This document shows positions 1 through 11,597 of a stretch of 64,000 bases of DNA, piece after piece. The notes beneath the pieces are model-generated. The model was not told the DNA's origin and did not search any database. It worked only from the letters and a program-made list of their open reading frames with translations. The number at the start of each line of letters is the position of its first letter. Within the stretch, counting starts at the first letter, position 1. The stretch spans positions 268,623 to 332,622 of the forward strand of contig CAJNOI010000107.1 of NCBI GenBank assembly GCA_905250115.1. The letters run 5' to 3'. A program made the translations under genes and the position numbers. Source of the stretch: Adineta steineri (Eukaryota > Rotifera > Eurotatoria > Adinetida > Adinetidae).

Positions 1-1128
1 GTCAAGCATAATAATTTTAATAGATTGTTAGCGAAAAAAAATAACAAATGTCAGTAGTTGATAAAGAAACGAAATGATCGAAGATATTTAGTTTTGGTTA
101 AATTAAACGAACAGATGTCATGTATATTTAGAGAGAATTCCACATAAATGACAAAAGAATTGAAGTAATCAATAATCGAATTATTGTCAAGAAAAACAGC
201 AAGAATAATATGACAATATTGGTAGATTTTTATAATATAAATAATATTGATTGCAATGAATTTATATTAAAATATGAATATCCAACTACTAAAAACTATA
301 AAAATGCACTTATTGATAGAAACTATTCTATTCTATTTATGAATTAATATAGAAAGATATTTCGGTGACATGTAAAGCGAACTGGAAAATTTCATCTATT
401 AATAATTAAATATTTCACAAAGTCATGTTTAGACGTCTCCTTCTTCGTCTTACAAGCCTAGATCAAATAGATAGAATTATAGATTCATTACCTTTGTTCT
501 CATAATAGCGATTTTATTATTGTTATGAATGAACGTTCTACAGAAGAAGAAAAAAAATGAGTATCCGGTCGAGTGGAAGTGTCTACGAGGTATTGTAAAC
601 ATTTGTTTTGAGGAAAAACAAAGATCTTTTTTTCGAGTACAATCTTTCCTTTAATAATTGAAAATAGTATGTATCATAGATAAAGACGTGTATACATAAA
701 AAATTATTTATCTCTCAAAAATGTTTATCAATTATTTTAAGTATTAAATATGATGAATATAAAATGATAGATATGATCGCTAACAGTAAATGACATTCTT
801 ACATATATATAAATCTGTCGTTACAATAGATAAATCAAAACTTTTTTCTATCTCTCAAATGACATTGATATTTATTCAATTAGAAAGAGCGTACTGGAAC
901 AAGTTGCTGACATCGAACAACTATCGTGTTTCAATCTAATTTATTTTCTCGCTCGACAAAAGTGTACTTTCCGGATTGTTAAGAGGGTTACTTCTATCAA
1001 ATAATTAATGTTTGCTCCCACACAAGAAACTATATTTTGGATGAACAAAAAAACTTTATGATTACACATTTTTCCATACACAACAGGACGAAAGAAAAAG
1101 GGATGGTAGGGAAAAAAAAAGAAAGAAT
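1..1128. other. Intergenic, no gene seen
   Basis: AT-rich sequence with frequent stops in all frames. I see no coding exon with usable splice sites and no structured RNA apart from the tRNA that begins at 1129. Confidence 0.5.
1112..1120 (-). terminator. RNA polymerase III T-run terminator
   Basis: A run of nine T on the minus strand begins 8 nt after the tRNA-Val 3' end, the usual position of a Pol III terminator. It supports the tRNA being a transcribed gene. Confidence 0.85.
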
Positions 1129-1200
1129 GTTCTGTGCAGGTGTCGAACCTGCGACCTTCTGCGTGTTAAGCAGATGTGATAACCGCTACACCAACAGAAC
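1129..1200 (-). tRNA. tRNA-Val-AAC: tRNA-Val (anticodon AAC)
   Basis: Read on the minus strand this is a 72-nt cloverleaf. The acceptor stem GTTCTGT pairs with ACAGAAC over 7 bp. The D arm has the A-box form GTGTAGCGGTTATCAC. The anticodon stem TCTGC/GCAGA encloses the loop TTAACAC, which gives anticodon AAC. The T arm contains GGTTCGACACC (B box). No CCA is encoded, as expected for a eukaryotic nuclear gene, and there is no intron. A T run follows immediately. A spurious plus-strand reading frame crosses the locus and is not a gene. Confidence 0.96.
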
Positions 1201-2142
1201 TTCGATTTCTATATCACAATTTGTGGAAGTCAATAAGTCTGATCTTATAAAATAATCGTATTTAATCTTCTTTTTAACGATATAAATAATCTTTAATGTT
1301 ACTTTAATTATTAAAAAAGAATCGATGAAATTATACTTCAAAGCAACTAAATATAGATTCAAATTATAATTATTATCATATTTCTTTCATTTTCTATTGT
1401 CACTTTTATTTACATATCAAACAAACTATAAATTTGATGGAAGTATGATAAATTAATTAAGAATAATACCATATATTTATTTTTCTATGAAATAAATCGA
1501 AGTAATAAAAATAAAATCATGCTAGCTACTTTTACTACATTGTTAATATATGATACACTATATACATCTGTTACCATCATATCAACTACGGACCTGTTAT
1601 ATATTCTCATTCGATTTTTTATTCACGAGAAAAAAAAAGAATAATAATAAATGAAAGGAAAAAAGTTGTCTACCTCTATTGTATCGTATTCTATGATAAA
1701 CTTTGACAAGGAATTAATCTTCTTTTCTCTTGTCTTGTTTTGTAGTAAAAGATCATGTATTATATAGGAAAATAGATATAAAACATTGTTTATATACTTA
1801 CATGCTTTTTTTTGTTTCATTTGATAAGACTATCAATGAAGAGAGTTTTCTTTAACTATATTATTCATAAGAGAATCATAAAGACAATGATTGTTCTTAT
1901 ACTTCGTTCTTTCTTCGTTTTTATATTCAAGAAAAACTGATAAATAAAGAAATAAAAAGGAAAAAAGAATATATCTATAAATAGTACTTTGTATTAGATA
2001 TACATATAATGATATCAGACGAATTAAAACAATCTGGAGATAAATAATCAAATAATAATTGAATAAAAGATCCAGCTACGTGATAGATAAATAAAATTTT
2101 ATTCATATATTTATTTCGAAAAGAGAAAAGAAATCAAGTTAT
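1201..2142. other. Intergenic, no gene seen
   Basis: Low-complexity AT-rich DNA between the tRNA promoter side and the 3' end of the EGF gene. The minus-strand frames at 1623-2051 are Ile/Tyr/Phe-rich random-looking translations without domain pattern. AATAAA-like signals just left of 2143 on the minus strand could end the EGF transcript. Confidence 0.5.
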
Positions 2143-3052
2143 TCAAGTTGACTCTAATTGACATTCTGTAATATGTACACTATTAACTTTTTCTTGAGTA
2201 TTTTCATATTGATCAAGTATTTGCCAATTGATAGGACAAACATGTATAGATATTTTATTATATAATGTTGATAATGGTGATAAACTAATTGCTTTTTTGA
2301 ATGTACATTTTTCATCTAGAAAACATAGTTTATTCATATTTTATATTGAATCAATAAATAAATATTACTTAAATAAGGTGATGGTGTGATTTGACAAATT
2401 GCCATATTTTTATTTTCATGATCATAATGACATGTACAATCAACACTAAATGATGGCGTTAAACCAATAGCTAAACATGTTGCTTCATTATGACTATTTC
2501 GATATTTTAAGAGTGAACATTTTCGTATTGCAGATGAAGTATTGTTATGAGTTGTATATTCACATTCGGAACCATAATAATTTGTTAAACATGAACATTT
2601 TTCTTTATTATTTAAAAGAACACATTTACCGTTATTATAACATGTTTTTTTACAATGATTATCATGTTTTGTACGACGATGTTGACAACGTGACCCATCA
2701 AAATCAGGTAAACAATGACAAGCAAATCCATTAACTAATTCGATACATGTACCATTATTCATACATGATTCATTATCACAATCTTCTATATCTTTATCAC
2801 ATATATCACCGTATATTCCCGGATCACAGATACATCTAGCATTGAAACATTGACCATATACACATGTTTTATTTGCACATTCACCTATTATTTAAATAGA
2901 AAAAAAATAAGAAACTTTTCAGTAGAAAAATTACTGAACGATATTTTACCATTAATACTTATTATAATAAAAAACCAGACGATAAAGATTAACATTGTTG
3001 ATAAAGAAATACAAGTATTCATCACAAATGAAATGAAGAGAAAAATAGACAT
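2143..3052 (-). CDS. Secreted protein with three EGF-like domains
   Basis: Three exons on the minus strand: 3052-2950, 2884-2369 and 2315-2143, with introns of 65 and 53 nt (GT-AG, frames agree), giving 263 aa. The first exon encodes only a hydrophobic leader (about residues 1-34, beginning MSIFLF); an in-frame stop just upstream fixes this ATG. Exon 2 carries three consecutive six-cysteine EGF-like modules (about residues 36-145), with typical NNGTC and GSxC spacing. The remaining ~115 residues contain further cysteines but no domain I recognise. There is no second membrane segment, so secretion is the simplest reading. Ligand and partner are unknown. Confidence 0.8.
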
Positions 3053-4393
3053 TCCATTACATTACGTGTAGGAATTCAATCAGATTATCTTAGAGGATAA
3101 CTGCATACATTTATTAAGCATAAGATAATCAATAGATTGAAAGTACAGCAAATTCTATAAAAAAAACATATAATTAAAAGGTACATTGAGAATGATGGTG
3201 CTAATTATCATTCATTTTCCCTCTTTTATCTGCATACTTGTACTTCTATTCTTATTATCTCTTGTGCGCATAGCTTCACCTTATACATTCTCATTATCAT
3301 TCTTTTTGTTAGTTAGTTATTACATTTCTGTTCTAATTCATTTTGTTAATTATATTCTTCTGGTTAATTGATACTTTCAATTACTTAGATCTCGATCTCT
3401 ACATATGTTTCTCATGCGCTACTACTTGTTTATCATTTGATTCATCTGCTATTCATCATATTGTTGTTTCATCATTTACTATACTATTATCATACTTAAA
3501 AAAAAAGCATCCAGTTCCTATCCAGAGGATCATTAAAAACTATTTTTGTCTATATATTTTTTTACGTATCTAGATTTAGATCAACATATTACAGATGAAA
3601 TTTTTAAAAAAAGCAGTGTTGATATAGTATCACAGTTCAAGAAAAAACAAAACATCCACATACTATTCAAATATTGTACGACAATGTGTTCTGTTTACTG
3701 GCAGTTATTTTAACTAACTATAGTTTTCAATATTCTTATAATGTATAAATGTAGTACTATAGCTAAAATATTTATTCGCTCATAATTCATCAGCACTACA
3801 ATATCGTCATGAAGAGCAATCCTAAACTATTAGTTATTGATGTATTTCTATAACAATCAAGTAGAAAACATATTTCATAATCTGATAATAAGTCATCAGC
3901 TTTTACTTGCCATATGAACAAATATTCGATAGATCATTTTATCAATAAACTGGGTTTTCGAGAAAGAAGAATATCCTATATTTATCTGATGATTACCTAC
4001 CAAAAATAGCTAACATACTTTTTTTACAATGAAAAAATCATGTTTTGTTTTATATCTAGGTGTTACACTGATAGTAAACGATCCATGAATATTTTGCTAT
4101 TTAAAGTCCTGCTATTGAAGTTTTATAATTAGATTTATAGATTGACATAAATTTAATTATTAGGTCTTTTGATGTAAAACAAAAAGTGACGTAAATTAAA
4201 TCGATAGAGATGTTAATTATCAAATGTAATTAAGAATATAAACTTATTTCAAATTTTCATCAGTGAGATGATAGTATTCGTATATGAAAAATATTCCATG
4301 ATTTATACATAAACTATATGTGTTAAACTTTAAGAAGGTCAAGGACTGAATAGGATCTTTTCATACAATATCATTAAAGAGACAAATACGAAA
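3053..4393. other. Intergenic, no gene seen
   Basis: About 1.3 kb upstream of the EGF gene. Two overlapping hydrophobic plus-strand frames (3186-3573) have Leu/Ile/Ser composition typical of AT-rich noise and no splice partners. Presumably contains the EGF gene promoter. Confidence 0.45.
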
Positions 4394-4751
4394 ATCTTAA
4401 ATTTTTTATTTAATGTGAAGTACTGTAAAATATGATTGATAATATAAGGATGACAACGATCATATCGACGTTTCGACTAACTTCAGTAGTCATTAACAAG
4501 ATACTCCTTATTCCAGCACCACCATCTATACCGATAATCATGATAATTGTGTATTATTTACTTATTTGTATTCATGTATTTGTGGAGTATTGAGACACAA
4601 TTATCATGATTATTGGTATAGATGGTGGTGCTGGAATAAGGAGTATCTTGTTAATGACTACTGAAGTTAGTCGAAAACGTCGATATGATCGTTGTCATCG
4701 TTATATTATCAATCATATTTTACAGTTCTTCACATTAAATAAAAATTTAGG
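4394..4751. repeat. Foldback element A: ~158-bp inverted repeat, 44-nt loop
   Basis: The left arm (about 4394-4551) and right arm (about 4596-4751) are near-perfect reverse complements; the shared core includes CATGATAATTGTG / CACAATTATCATG next to the loop and ATTTAATGTGAAG / CTTCACATTAAAT near the outer ends. Only a few mismatches separate the arms. The reading frame 4606-4932 is the right arm plus flank and is not treated as a gene. Such a long hairpin would be a foldback-type transposon or a recent inverted duplication. Confidence 0.9.
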
Positions 4752-5237
4752 ACCTTTTCAGTTTCCAAAGATAATTATGTTTAACCAAAGATTTTTTACT
4801 GTATATAAATACGAATTCAAGCAAAACTATCATATATATTTGTATGTTCATTCAATGAGAAGTACGAAAATAAGATTATTATTAAAAAACAATATTCATT
4901 GCAATGGATTTAGATCATTATTTTTTTGTTAATAACTTAAATATAAAAATCGTTTTTTTTTCAAGGCTCAGTAATGATCACAGTTTGTCTTCAGACATGT
5001 TCAGGCCAATAGGGAATCTAATGTATACATCATTGCCTTGTGTTAGATTCGAACCATGAATATTATTATCACCTTGTCTTATTCCATTCAACTATATTCT
5101 TTCGTTCTCTTGATAACGTATCAATAGACTAACTGACCGACAGAACGATACGATTGTCGTTCTCTTCTGAACAATTCATTCTTAATCTGATAGTATTCTA
5201 TTTTTATTTCAATACGTAAAAAAAAACATATGTTAAT
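4752..5237. other. Intergenic, no gene seen
   Basis: AT-rich flank between the foldback and the 3' end of the small secreted peptide gene. Nothing coding recognised. Confidence 0.45.
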
Positions 5238-5677
5238 TTAACCAACATGTTTAAGACGTCGATAACAATTGAGCATTTCTGTAACAAGATCAAGTTTTGA
5301 ACTGTTCTTGTATAATTTTAATCGTCGAACACAATCAAGTACTTCTGTTGTTGTCCATAATGCATCACGTTTCTTGATTACATGTTCATGTGGACGACGT
5401 GTATTACGATCTAAAGCTTCTCCAGATGTTGCTGATAAAGATTCATCAATAAGTTTACGTGAAAGAAATTCATCAAGTTCAGCTAGTTGTTGACGAGTAA
5501 GAGATCGAAATTGATTGTTTAATTCAAAATTATCATCATCATCATGATGTTTACGTAATGAAGCTGCTTGACAAATAACAAATATCATCGAAAGAATTAA
5601 AACTAAAAAATAGAAAAAGTTTGACTTATTTCTATAGATTTGTAATACGTACCACATAATGAGAATTTCATCAACAT
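5238..5677 (-). CDS. Small secreted precursor, candidate amidated peptide hormone
   Basis: Two exons (5677-5653 and 5602-5238) separated by a 50-nt GT-AG intron give 129 aa. The spliced start yields a textbook signal peptide (residues 1-21, MLMKFSLCVL... to CQA); the unspliced frame would give a much poorer one, which is why I prefer the two-exon model. The propeptide is acidic near its start (DDDD at 29-32). A KKR tribasic site at 85-87 is followed by a 41-residue segment with two cysteines (C99 and C121, 21 residues between them), and the protein ends in a glycine, a classic amidation donor. These are the hallmarks of a neuropeptide or hormone precursor. I do not recognise the family. It could also be a small disulphide-bonded secreted protein. 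Confidence 0.65.
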
Positions 5678-8111
5678 GTTTATGAGTATAGACGTGTTGA
5701 CCGAATGCTATAGAAATAGATTTATTTGTTGGAAGAAAAGAATATGCATATACTTGTGTGTATATATATGCAGAGATATCTATGGCGTAAATCTTCGTCT
5801 GCCCTTGCCTTTGATTGCGTTCTTTTTTTTCCTCTTCTTATTCTCCTGTAATGTTTGCTGTTGTCACTCAGAACGATGATAAATGAGTTGAAGTACCAAG
5901 AGCTGATGTTACTAAATGGTCGAGTAATGATATTATTTGATGCCCATCAACACTTATCATTTAACTAACGATTCTATCAAATAAATAAAGATATTGTTAG
6001 CATTTTTTTATTAATATATTCTTTTACATATCATAAACGAAATAAGAAAATTCAAATCTTTAACAAATTAATAATGTATAAAGACTATCCTGAAGAAATG
6101 TAATTAAATAAAAGTATTTATAAGTAGTATCGATTCATCCTCTTGATATTTTAGGCAATACTTGAAATAATGATTCGTTCTAATTATGCAATTGCGCATA
6201 TAGATCAGTGTATATCATATTAAAACAAATCTAAAACAGACGACATGCATAACTGATATCTTTCTTCGCGTCATTTAGATGAAAATTATCATAATAAGTC
6301 ATAAACGCTTTAAATACATATCGAATTATGATAAGATTTTATGCTATACACCGCGCTCTTAGAAATACTTTCAATGGTCTACATATCTAAATGGCACTAG
6401 ATTCAATCTACTTTTATAATGGGGATTATACTCGATCAATATTCTTAATATTTATTGAATGTTAGTAATACATTGAAATTCTTTTAATTGTAACAATAAC
6501 AAGAGTATAAGAAGTATATACTCGATAATATTTTAAGTATACAGAATAATGGGAAGAAATATATCTTACATATTTATCACATATTTGTTGAATGATAAAA
6601 CTAAATTCATTATCTATTTTTGACATTATCAAAATGCTTAAAAATTAATACTGCTGTACTTTAAAAGATTGTTTAGGATATTAATATTTTATTAACATTC
6701 TAATCTTGTAATCATGTTTCAATTTATATAAAGCCTGTATTTGAATGATCAAATAGTTCAATTGAATTATATTCCTATTTTTCTCGTTTGATAATGGACG
6801 ATTTCAACCCTTTACTCCCAATGTCCATTTTAGTGAACATTGGAAAAACAATTGCAGATTATAAAGAAAGCACAGGATCCGAAGACTGTCTAGGTTTTAG
6901 AAGTTTAAAATGAATGTAGTAGTTAAGATATGGTCAAGTACAGAATGATTAGTGCAGAGTTCCTAGAAAATCAAAGCTTCTACCGTCCAATACCTGCAAA
7001 TCGATACAAATTATTGCTTCAATCACTCAGAAAAAAACAAAAGAGAACGTCTGATCGATCTATCCATAGTTTTGACATATCGAAGGCATCATTATCTTAT
7101 TTCAACGATTGTTTGATCAGCAGCTCTTTGAGAACCGCTCTAGGGGGTGAAGGATCAAATCATTGTTTCTTTGTATTATTTATTATTATTAGCAAATAAT
7201 AGTATCTCCTATAAATGAAAAAAAAAAGATAATCAATTTTATTTCATTTCACATGTGTCACATTGCTTTACATCCAATGCAATAATCTACGTGATTCTAA
7301 CAAAAGAAAAGATAAAGTATTAGGCATCTATTATTATCAGAAGACACAAAATAGTCAAATCTCTTGTGTATAACTAATGATTGGATTTATAGAAAATAGT
7401 ACAATAACACATTGTATTTGTCTTTCTCATAATAAAAACAAGAAGTATGACATATTAATCTAGATTTTTCCCCATAAACACCCTTTGTTTCACAGCATGA
7501 CCGAATACTTCATTCATTTGATTTTCATTGATAAACATGGGCAAAATCCCTTTGTACATATTAGAATGATAAAAGTATTGCGTGCTTATACTATACAGAA
7601 GAAAATATGTGAGTAATCTTACAATTGTAATTTTTCTTTTACTTTATTATCATTCTTACACGTATCTTTATAATATAGATGAATATGAAATTTTTAACAT
7701 ATCTCAATTTTTACTCTAATTTAACGAAGATGTAAATATACTTGTAATGATTACAAAAGAAAAAGAAATAATAACTATCAAAAGATATTAACTCTTAATT
7801 TATTTTATGTATGAAAGTATCTTCTTAGAAAAACACATACATATATAGAGATAATAAATATTCCTGTATTAATCTATAATTACGGATAAAAACGATTACG
7901 TGAATATATGTTTCTAATTTTTTTCTCTTAAAAATATATTTTATAATAGAATCGTGAAACTATTTCAATACAATCTTCTATAGATATTTCAAACATTTTA
8001 TTCGAGTAACAAAATTATTCTTTTCATAATTGGCATAACTAAAGTTTTCTATAAAACAAAGACAATTTTTATGTGTATTTTGCCATAAAGATATATTCAA
8101 ACAATACAAAT
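5678..8111. other. Intergenic, no gene seen
   Basis: About 2.4 kb without a supportable gene. The frame 6930-7199 has no domain signature, no signal peptide and no obvious splice context. Probably holds the promoters of the divergently arranged peptide gene (minus) and transporter gene (plus). Confidence 0.45.
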
Positions 8112-11100
8112 ATGACGAACAAAGTTGAAACAAAATTACAAGATGAAAAAGATACAAAGAGAAATTTACATAAAGTCGAAGATGATGAAGAATATGATTA
8201 TATTACAATACCACCTGATGGAGGTTATGGTTGGGTTGTTCTTCTAGCATGTTTTGTAAGTTGTTATTATTTATATTTATTAATATTTCTTCTGATTTAA
8301 TTCAGATGATTAATTTAATTGTTGATGGTTTTCTTTATGCATTTGGTGCAATATCAGAAACTCTTCGGAAACATTTCGACTGTCACGAATGGGAGGTTAC
8401 GCTCGTTAGTTCTTTAGCTTGTGGTTTTTATTTACTTAGCGGTAATTTTTTTAAATAGTTCTGTTTTCATCATTTGAATTTATTTGTTTTAAATATAGCA
8501 CCAATAGCTTCTGCACTTTGTAATAAATATGGTTGTCGTAAAGTTGGTATCATTGGAAGTGTTATTGGAGCATTAGCTGTTGCAGCATCAGTTCTAGCAC
8601 CAAATATATATATAATGTGGTTATTATTTGGTGTTATCGGAGGTATTGGTATGGGACTTGTTTATTTACCGAGCATTATTATGGTTGGATATTATTTTGA
8701 AGAAAAACGTGCCATTGCTACAGGTATAATAAAATATTTGTTCTTTATTAAATTGATAATAAATTTGAATTCTGTAGGTATTGTTACAGCTGGTACAGGA
8801 ATTGGTTCAATTATATTTGGACCAATGTCGCGTATATTATTCGACATATTTGGTTGGAAAACAGGTGTACTTATTCTATCTGCTATTCTTCTTTGTTGTG
8901 TTATTTGTTGTATTTTTATGCGTCCTTTACAACCAATTCAAAAACGACGTGTTTTACCGTCGAGTGACTTGTAAGTTTATTTACTTCAAATAATGCAACT
9001 TACCACACATTGAGCTTAGCTTTTAAGAAATTTATTTAATACAAATCAAAATCCAGACAAGTTTAGAAGAAGTAGCCACTAGTATCTTTGATAGGATATA
9101 GTATAGATTTATTAGACTATATAGAAGAGTGATTTACCGATTTTAAGTTAAGATTATGTGTATCATATAGTACCTAGTGAGCTATGAATGTCTTGAAAAG
9201 AGTCTGACCAATAATGTATTACTGACAAGATACTGAATTTTTACGATATTTTTTAACAGAATCTCAGTTTCTATCAGGAAAACCAGACAAACTGATTTTC
9301 GGTATTTTGGACAGATACAGCCCTTAATGAAAGTAGTTCACGGTGAATGTGTCGGATTTCTTGTTTTTTTCTAATATAAAATGCGCCTGTGGTAAAAGCG
9401 TGTCTTTTATATAGCTTATGCACAAGAGCAAATTCGATATTATTAATTCAGGATAAGAAATTCAAAAATCAGTTTGTCCGGTGTTCCAGCGGAACTACGG
9501 CATTATGTTAAAATATATCATAAAAATGCAGTATGTTGTCAACAACGAGCTATAGGCTCAAACTCTTTCCAAGGCAGTCGTAGCTCAGTGGGTTCTATAA
9601 ATTTATAGTGCATATAGTTCAAACTGAAAATCGGTAATTTACTTCAGGCGGTTCCCTACTTAGCTTTCTTGAATTTTATTAATCCTGACAAATTCTAGGA
9701 TTTGTCTTTCATCTCTAAATTAAATACATATGCTCTCGATACATTTCCATTACAAATCTTCGTATCACATATTGCTATTAGAAATCGATTTTTTATTTCC
9801 TATAAATATATGATTTTATAAAAATTTTGTTTTCTTTTATATTTCAATAGAGTTGATGATAATGTATTTAACGGCACAGTTAGTTATATATTTTCGTTTA
9901 AAATTTATCTTATTGTACTATTTATATAGACATCATCTCCTTTAATTAATGAAACCAAACCTATACGTACAGGTAATATACCAACATCAATACAAACTCC
10001 AGATTCAAATTTTTCTGAAGTGACAATTGAACAAAAAATTAAAAAACGATCACGTACTGATTCAGCCATATCAACAAAATCACGGCAAAGTATTAAAGCT
10101 GAAGATGCTGTTCGTCCGTAAGTAAAATTTCTTTTGACATATGATTTCTTATTAAAATATTTTAGTTTATATAAAGAAGATGTACTTTATCAAGGTGATA
10201 CGAACGATTTACCTGAATATACATCTCAACCTGATATAGCAACTTACATTCAACAAACAACAAAAGTTCCTGAAACTGTAGAAAAAACAAAAATGAAAGC
10301 ATTTTGGGATATATTTCTTTCGATGGCAGATTTTAATCTTTTAACTGATAAGAAAATGCTTATTATTTGTTTGGTAAACTATATACAAAATCTTTTCTTA
10401 ATTTTTCTTATTACTTTTTCCAAAAGGCAAATGTTTGTTCAATGATTGGTTTTTATTCACCTTATTTATTCATTCCAAAACTAGCTGAATTAGAGAGATC
10501 GATTCCTGAGGCCTCAGCTGTTTTTCTACTCTCAATTATTGGTAAGTATAACGATTTTATAAATACAATTGATACTAAAAAAGAAGTTTCAATTTTTTCT
10601 AGGTTTCAGTAATACAGCTGCTCGATTTGCATCTGGATGGATAACAAAAATTCCTCATATGACACCATTACTTGTTAATAACATTGGTTTAACGATTGCT
10701 GGTATTGCTTCACTACTTGTACCATTATGTCAAACACATATACATCTTATCATTTATTGTATTATTTGGGGTGGTTTTATTGGTAAAATTTATTTTCTTT
10801 CATTAACGTTTTTATATAACTTATATTTTTAGCATTTCATGTTTCATTAAGTCCAGTAATTGTATGTCAAACTGTTGGCCTTGAACGTTATAGTAATGCG
10901 TTAGGTTTAACATTAATGTTTCGAGGTATTACTGCATTATCTGCTCCACCTGTAAGTCTTCGAATTTTTTAAATAGATATTTATTGAGAATTTATTTAGA
11001 TCATGGGTGCTATTCGTGATGCTACAAACAGTTTTGATATAGCATTTATTATTGGTGGTATTAGTTTTATAGTAAGTGCATTGATGCACTTTTTTCTTAT

Positions 11101-11188
11101 GTGGGTTAATCGTCGTGAGGAAGAACAATTGAATAAAACAAAGAAAATTAATAATATTCAAATAAAATCAGGTGCATTAGATGTATAA
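8112..11188 (+). CDS. Monocarboxylate transporter (SLC16 / MCT family)
   Basis: Eleven exons: 8112-8255, 8306-8441, 8499-8723, 8778-8970, 9851-9878, 9930-10117, 10166-10373, 10427-10541, 10603-10782, 10833-10951, 11000-11188; 574 aa. All junctions keep frame, including a 28-nt microexon. The family signature DGGYGWVV sits at residues 36-43, directly before TM1. A second conserved block follows in TM1 (DGFLYAFG), then glycine-rich TM4-5 (GGIGMGLVY) and the lysine/arginine region before TM5. A long hydrophilic loop (about 232-330) separates the two six-helix halves, as in SLC16 proteins. These plasma-membrane carriers move lactate, pyruvate or related substrates, often with a proton; the substrate here cannot be read. 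Intron 4 is 880 nt and hosts a TIR element. Confidence 0.93.
9128..9643 (+). mobile_element. Non-autonomous TIR element, copy 1 (in transporter intron 4)
   Basis: A 516-bp segment bounded by inverted termini: AGTGATTTACCGATTTTAAG at the left and the reverse complement of CTGAAAATCGGTAATTTACT at the right. Its interior is about as diverged from the copy at 21206-21675 as an old repeat family would be, with long shared stretches such as ACCTAGTGAGCTAT and CCTTAATGAAAGTAGTTCA. It encodes no transposase. Insertion lies wholly inside an intron and does not affect the reading frame of the host gene. Confidence 0.75.
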
Positions 11189-11597
11189 TTTTATACTATT
11201 CTTCATCTTTTTTTTCTTAAATTCTATTCTGTTATAAAGTGTTCTTTTTCCATTTCGAACAGTAATAGTTTTATTTTGTATGCTAGCTTTAGTGTTTTTT
11301 TTTTCTATATATATATATACAATCCGGTACAATGCTTTAAATAAATAATCGAACAAAAGTCTTTTTATAAAGGCATGCTTTTGAAAAGCCATAGATTATT
11401 TTTAGAATAATTCAATTTCATCGAAAATTGAAATCGTTTGTCTATAGAACAAAAGCAATTTAATACCTTTTACCATATCGATTATATATATTGAAAAAAA
11501 GGGAAAAACATTCGTAATCTTTTAATCATAAAAAATATATTTTGAAAAAAAGAAAGTAGTTGTCGTTTATTTTTTTTCTTTCATATCAATACCGTAT
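11189..11597. other. Convergent 3' region
   Basis: Holds the 3' ends of the transporter (+) and the EGF/chitin-binding gene (-), with an AATAAA-type signal near 11340 on the plus strand. No coding exon seen. Confidence 0.5.

Noticed and set aside
3186..3573. Two overlapping hydrophobic plus-strand frames that could suggest a membrane protein
   Set aside because: Leu/Ile/Phe/Ser-rich composition expected from AT-rich noise, no splice partners, no conserved motif.
4606..4932. 108-residue open frame
   Set aside because: Its first half is the right arm of foldback A and the rest is AT-rich flank.
6930..7199. 89-residue plus-strand frame
   Set aside because: No domain, signal peptide or splice context; isolated in intergenic DNA.
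9581..9630. tRNA-like or SINE-like A box (TAGCTCAGTGG) followed by a weak GTTCAAA B box
   Set aside because: No cloverleaf can be formed, the word is part of the element's inverted repeat, and the second copy has lost it.
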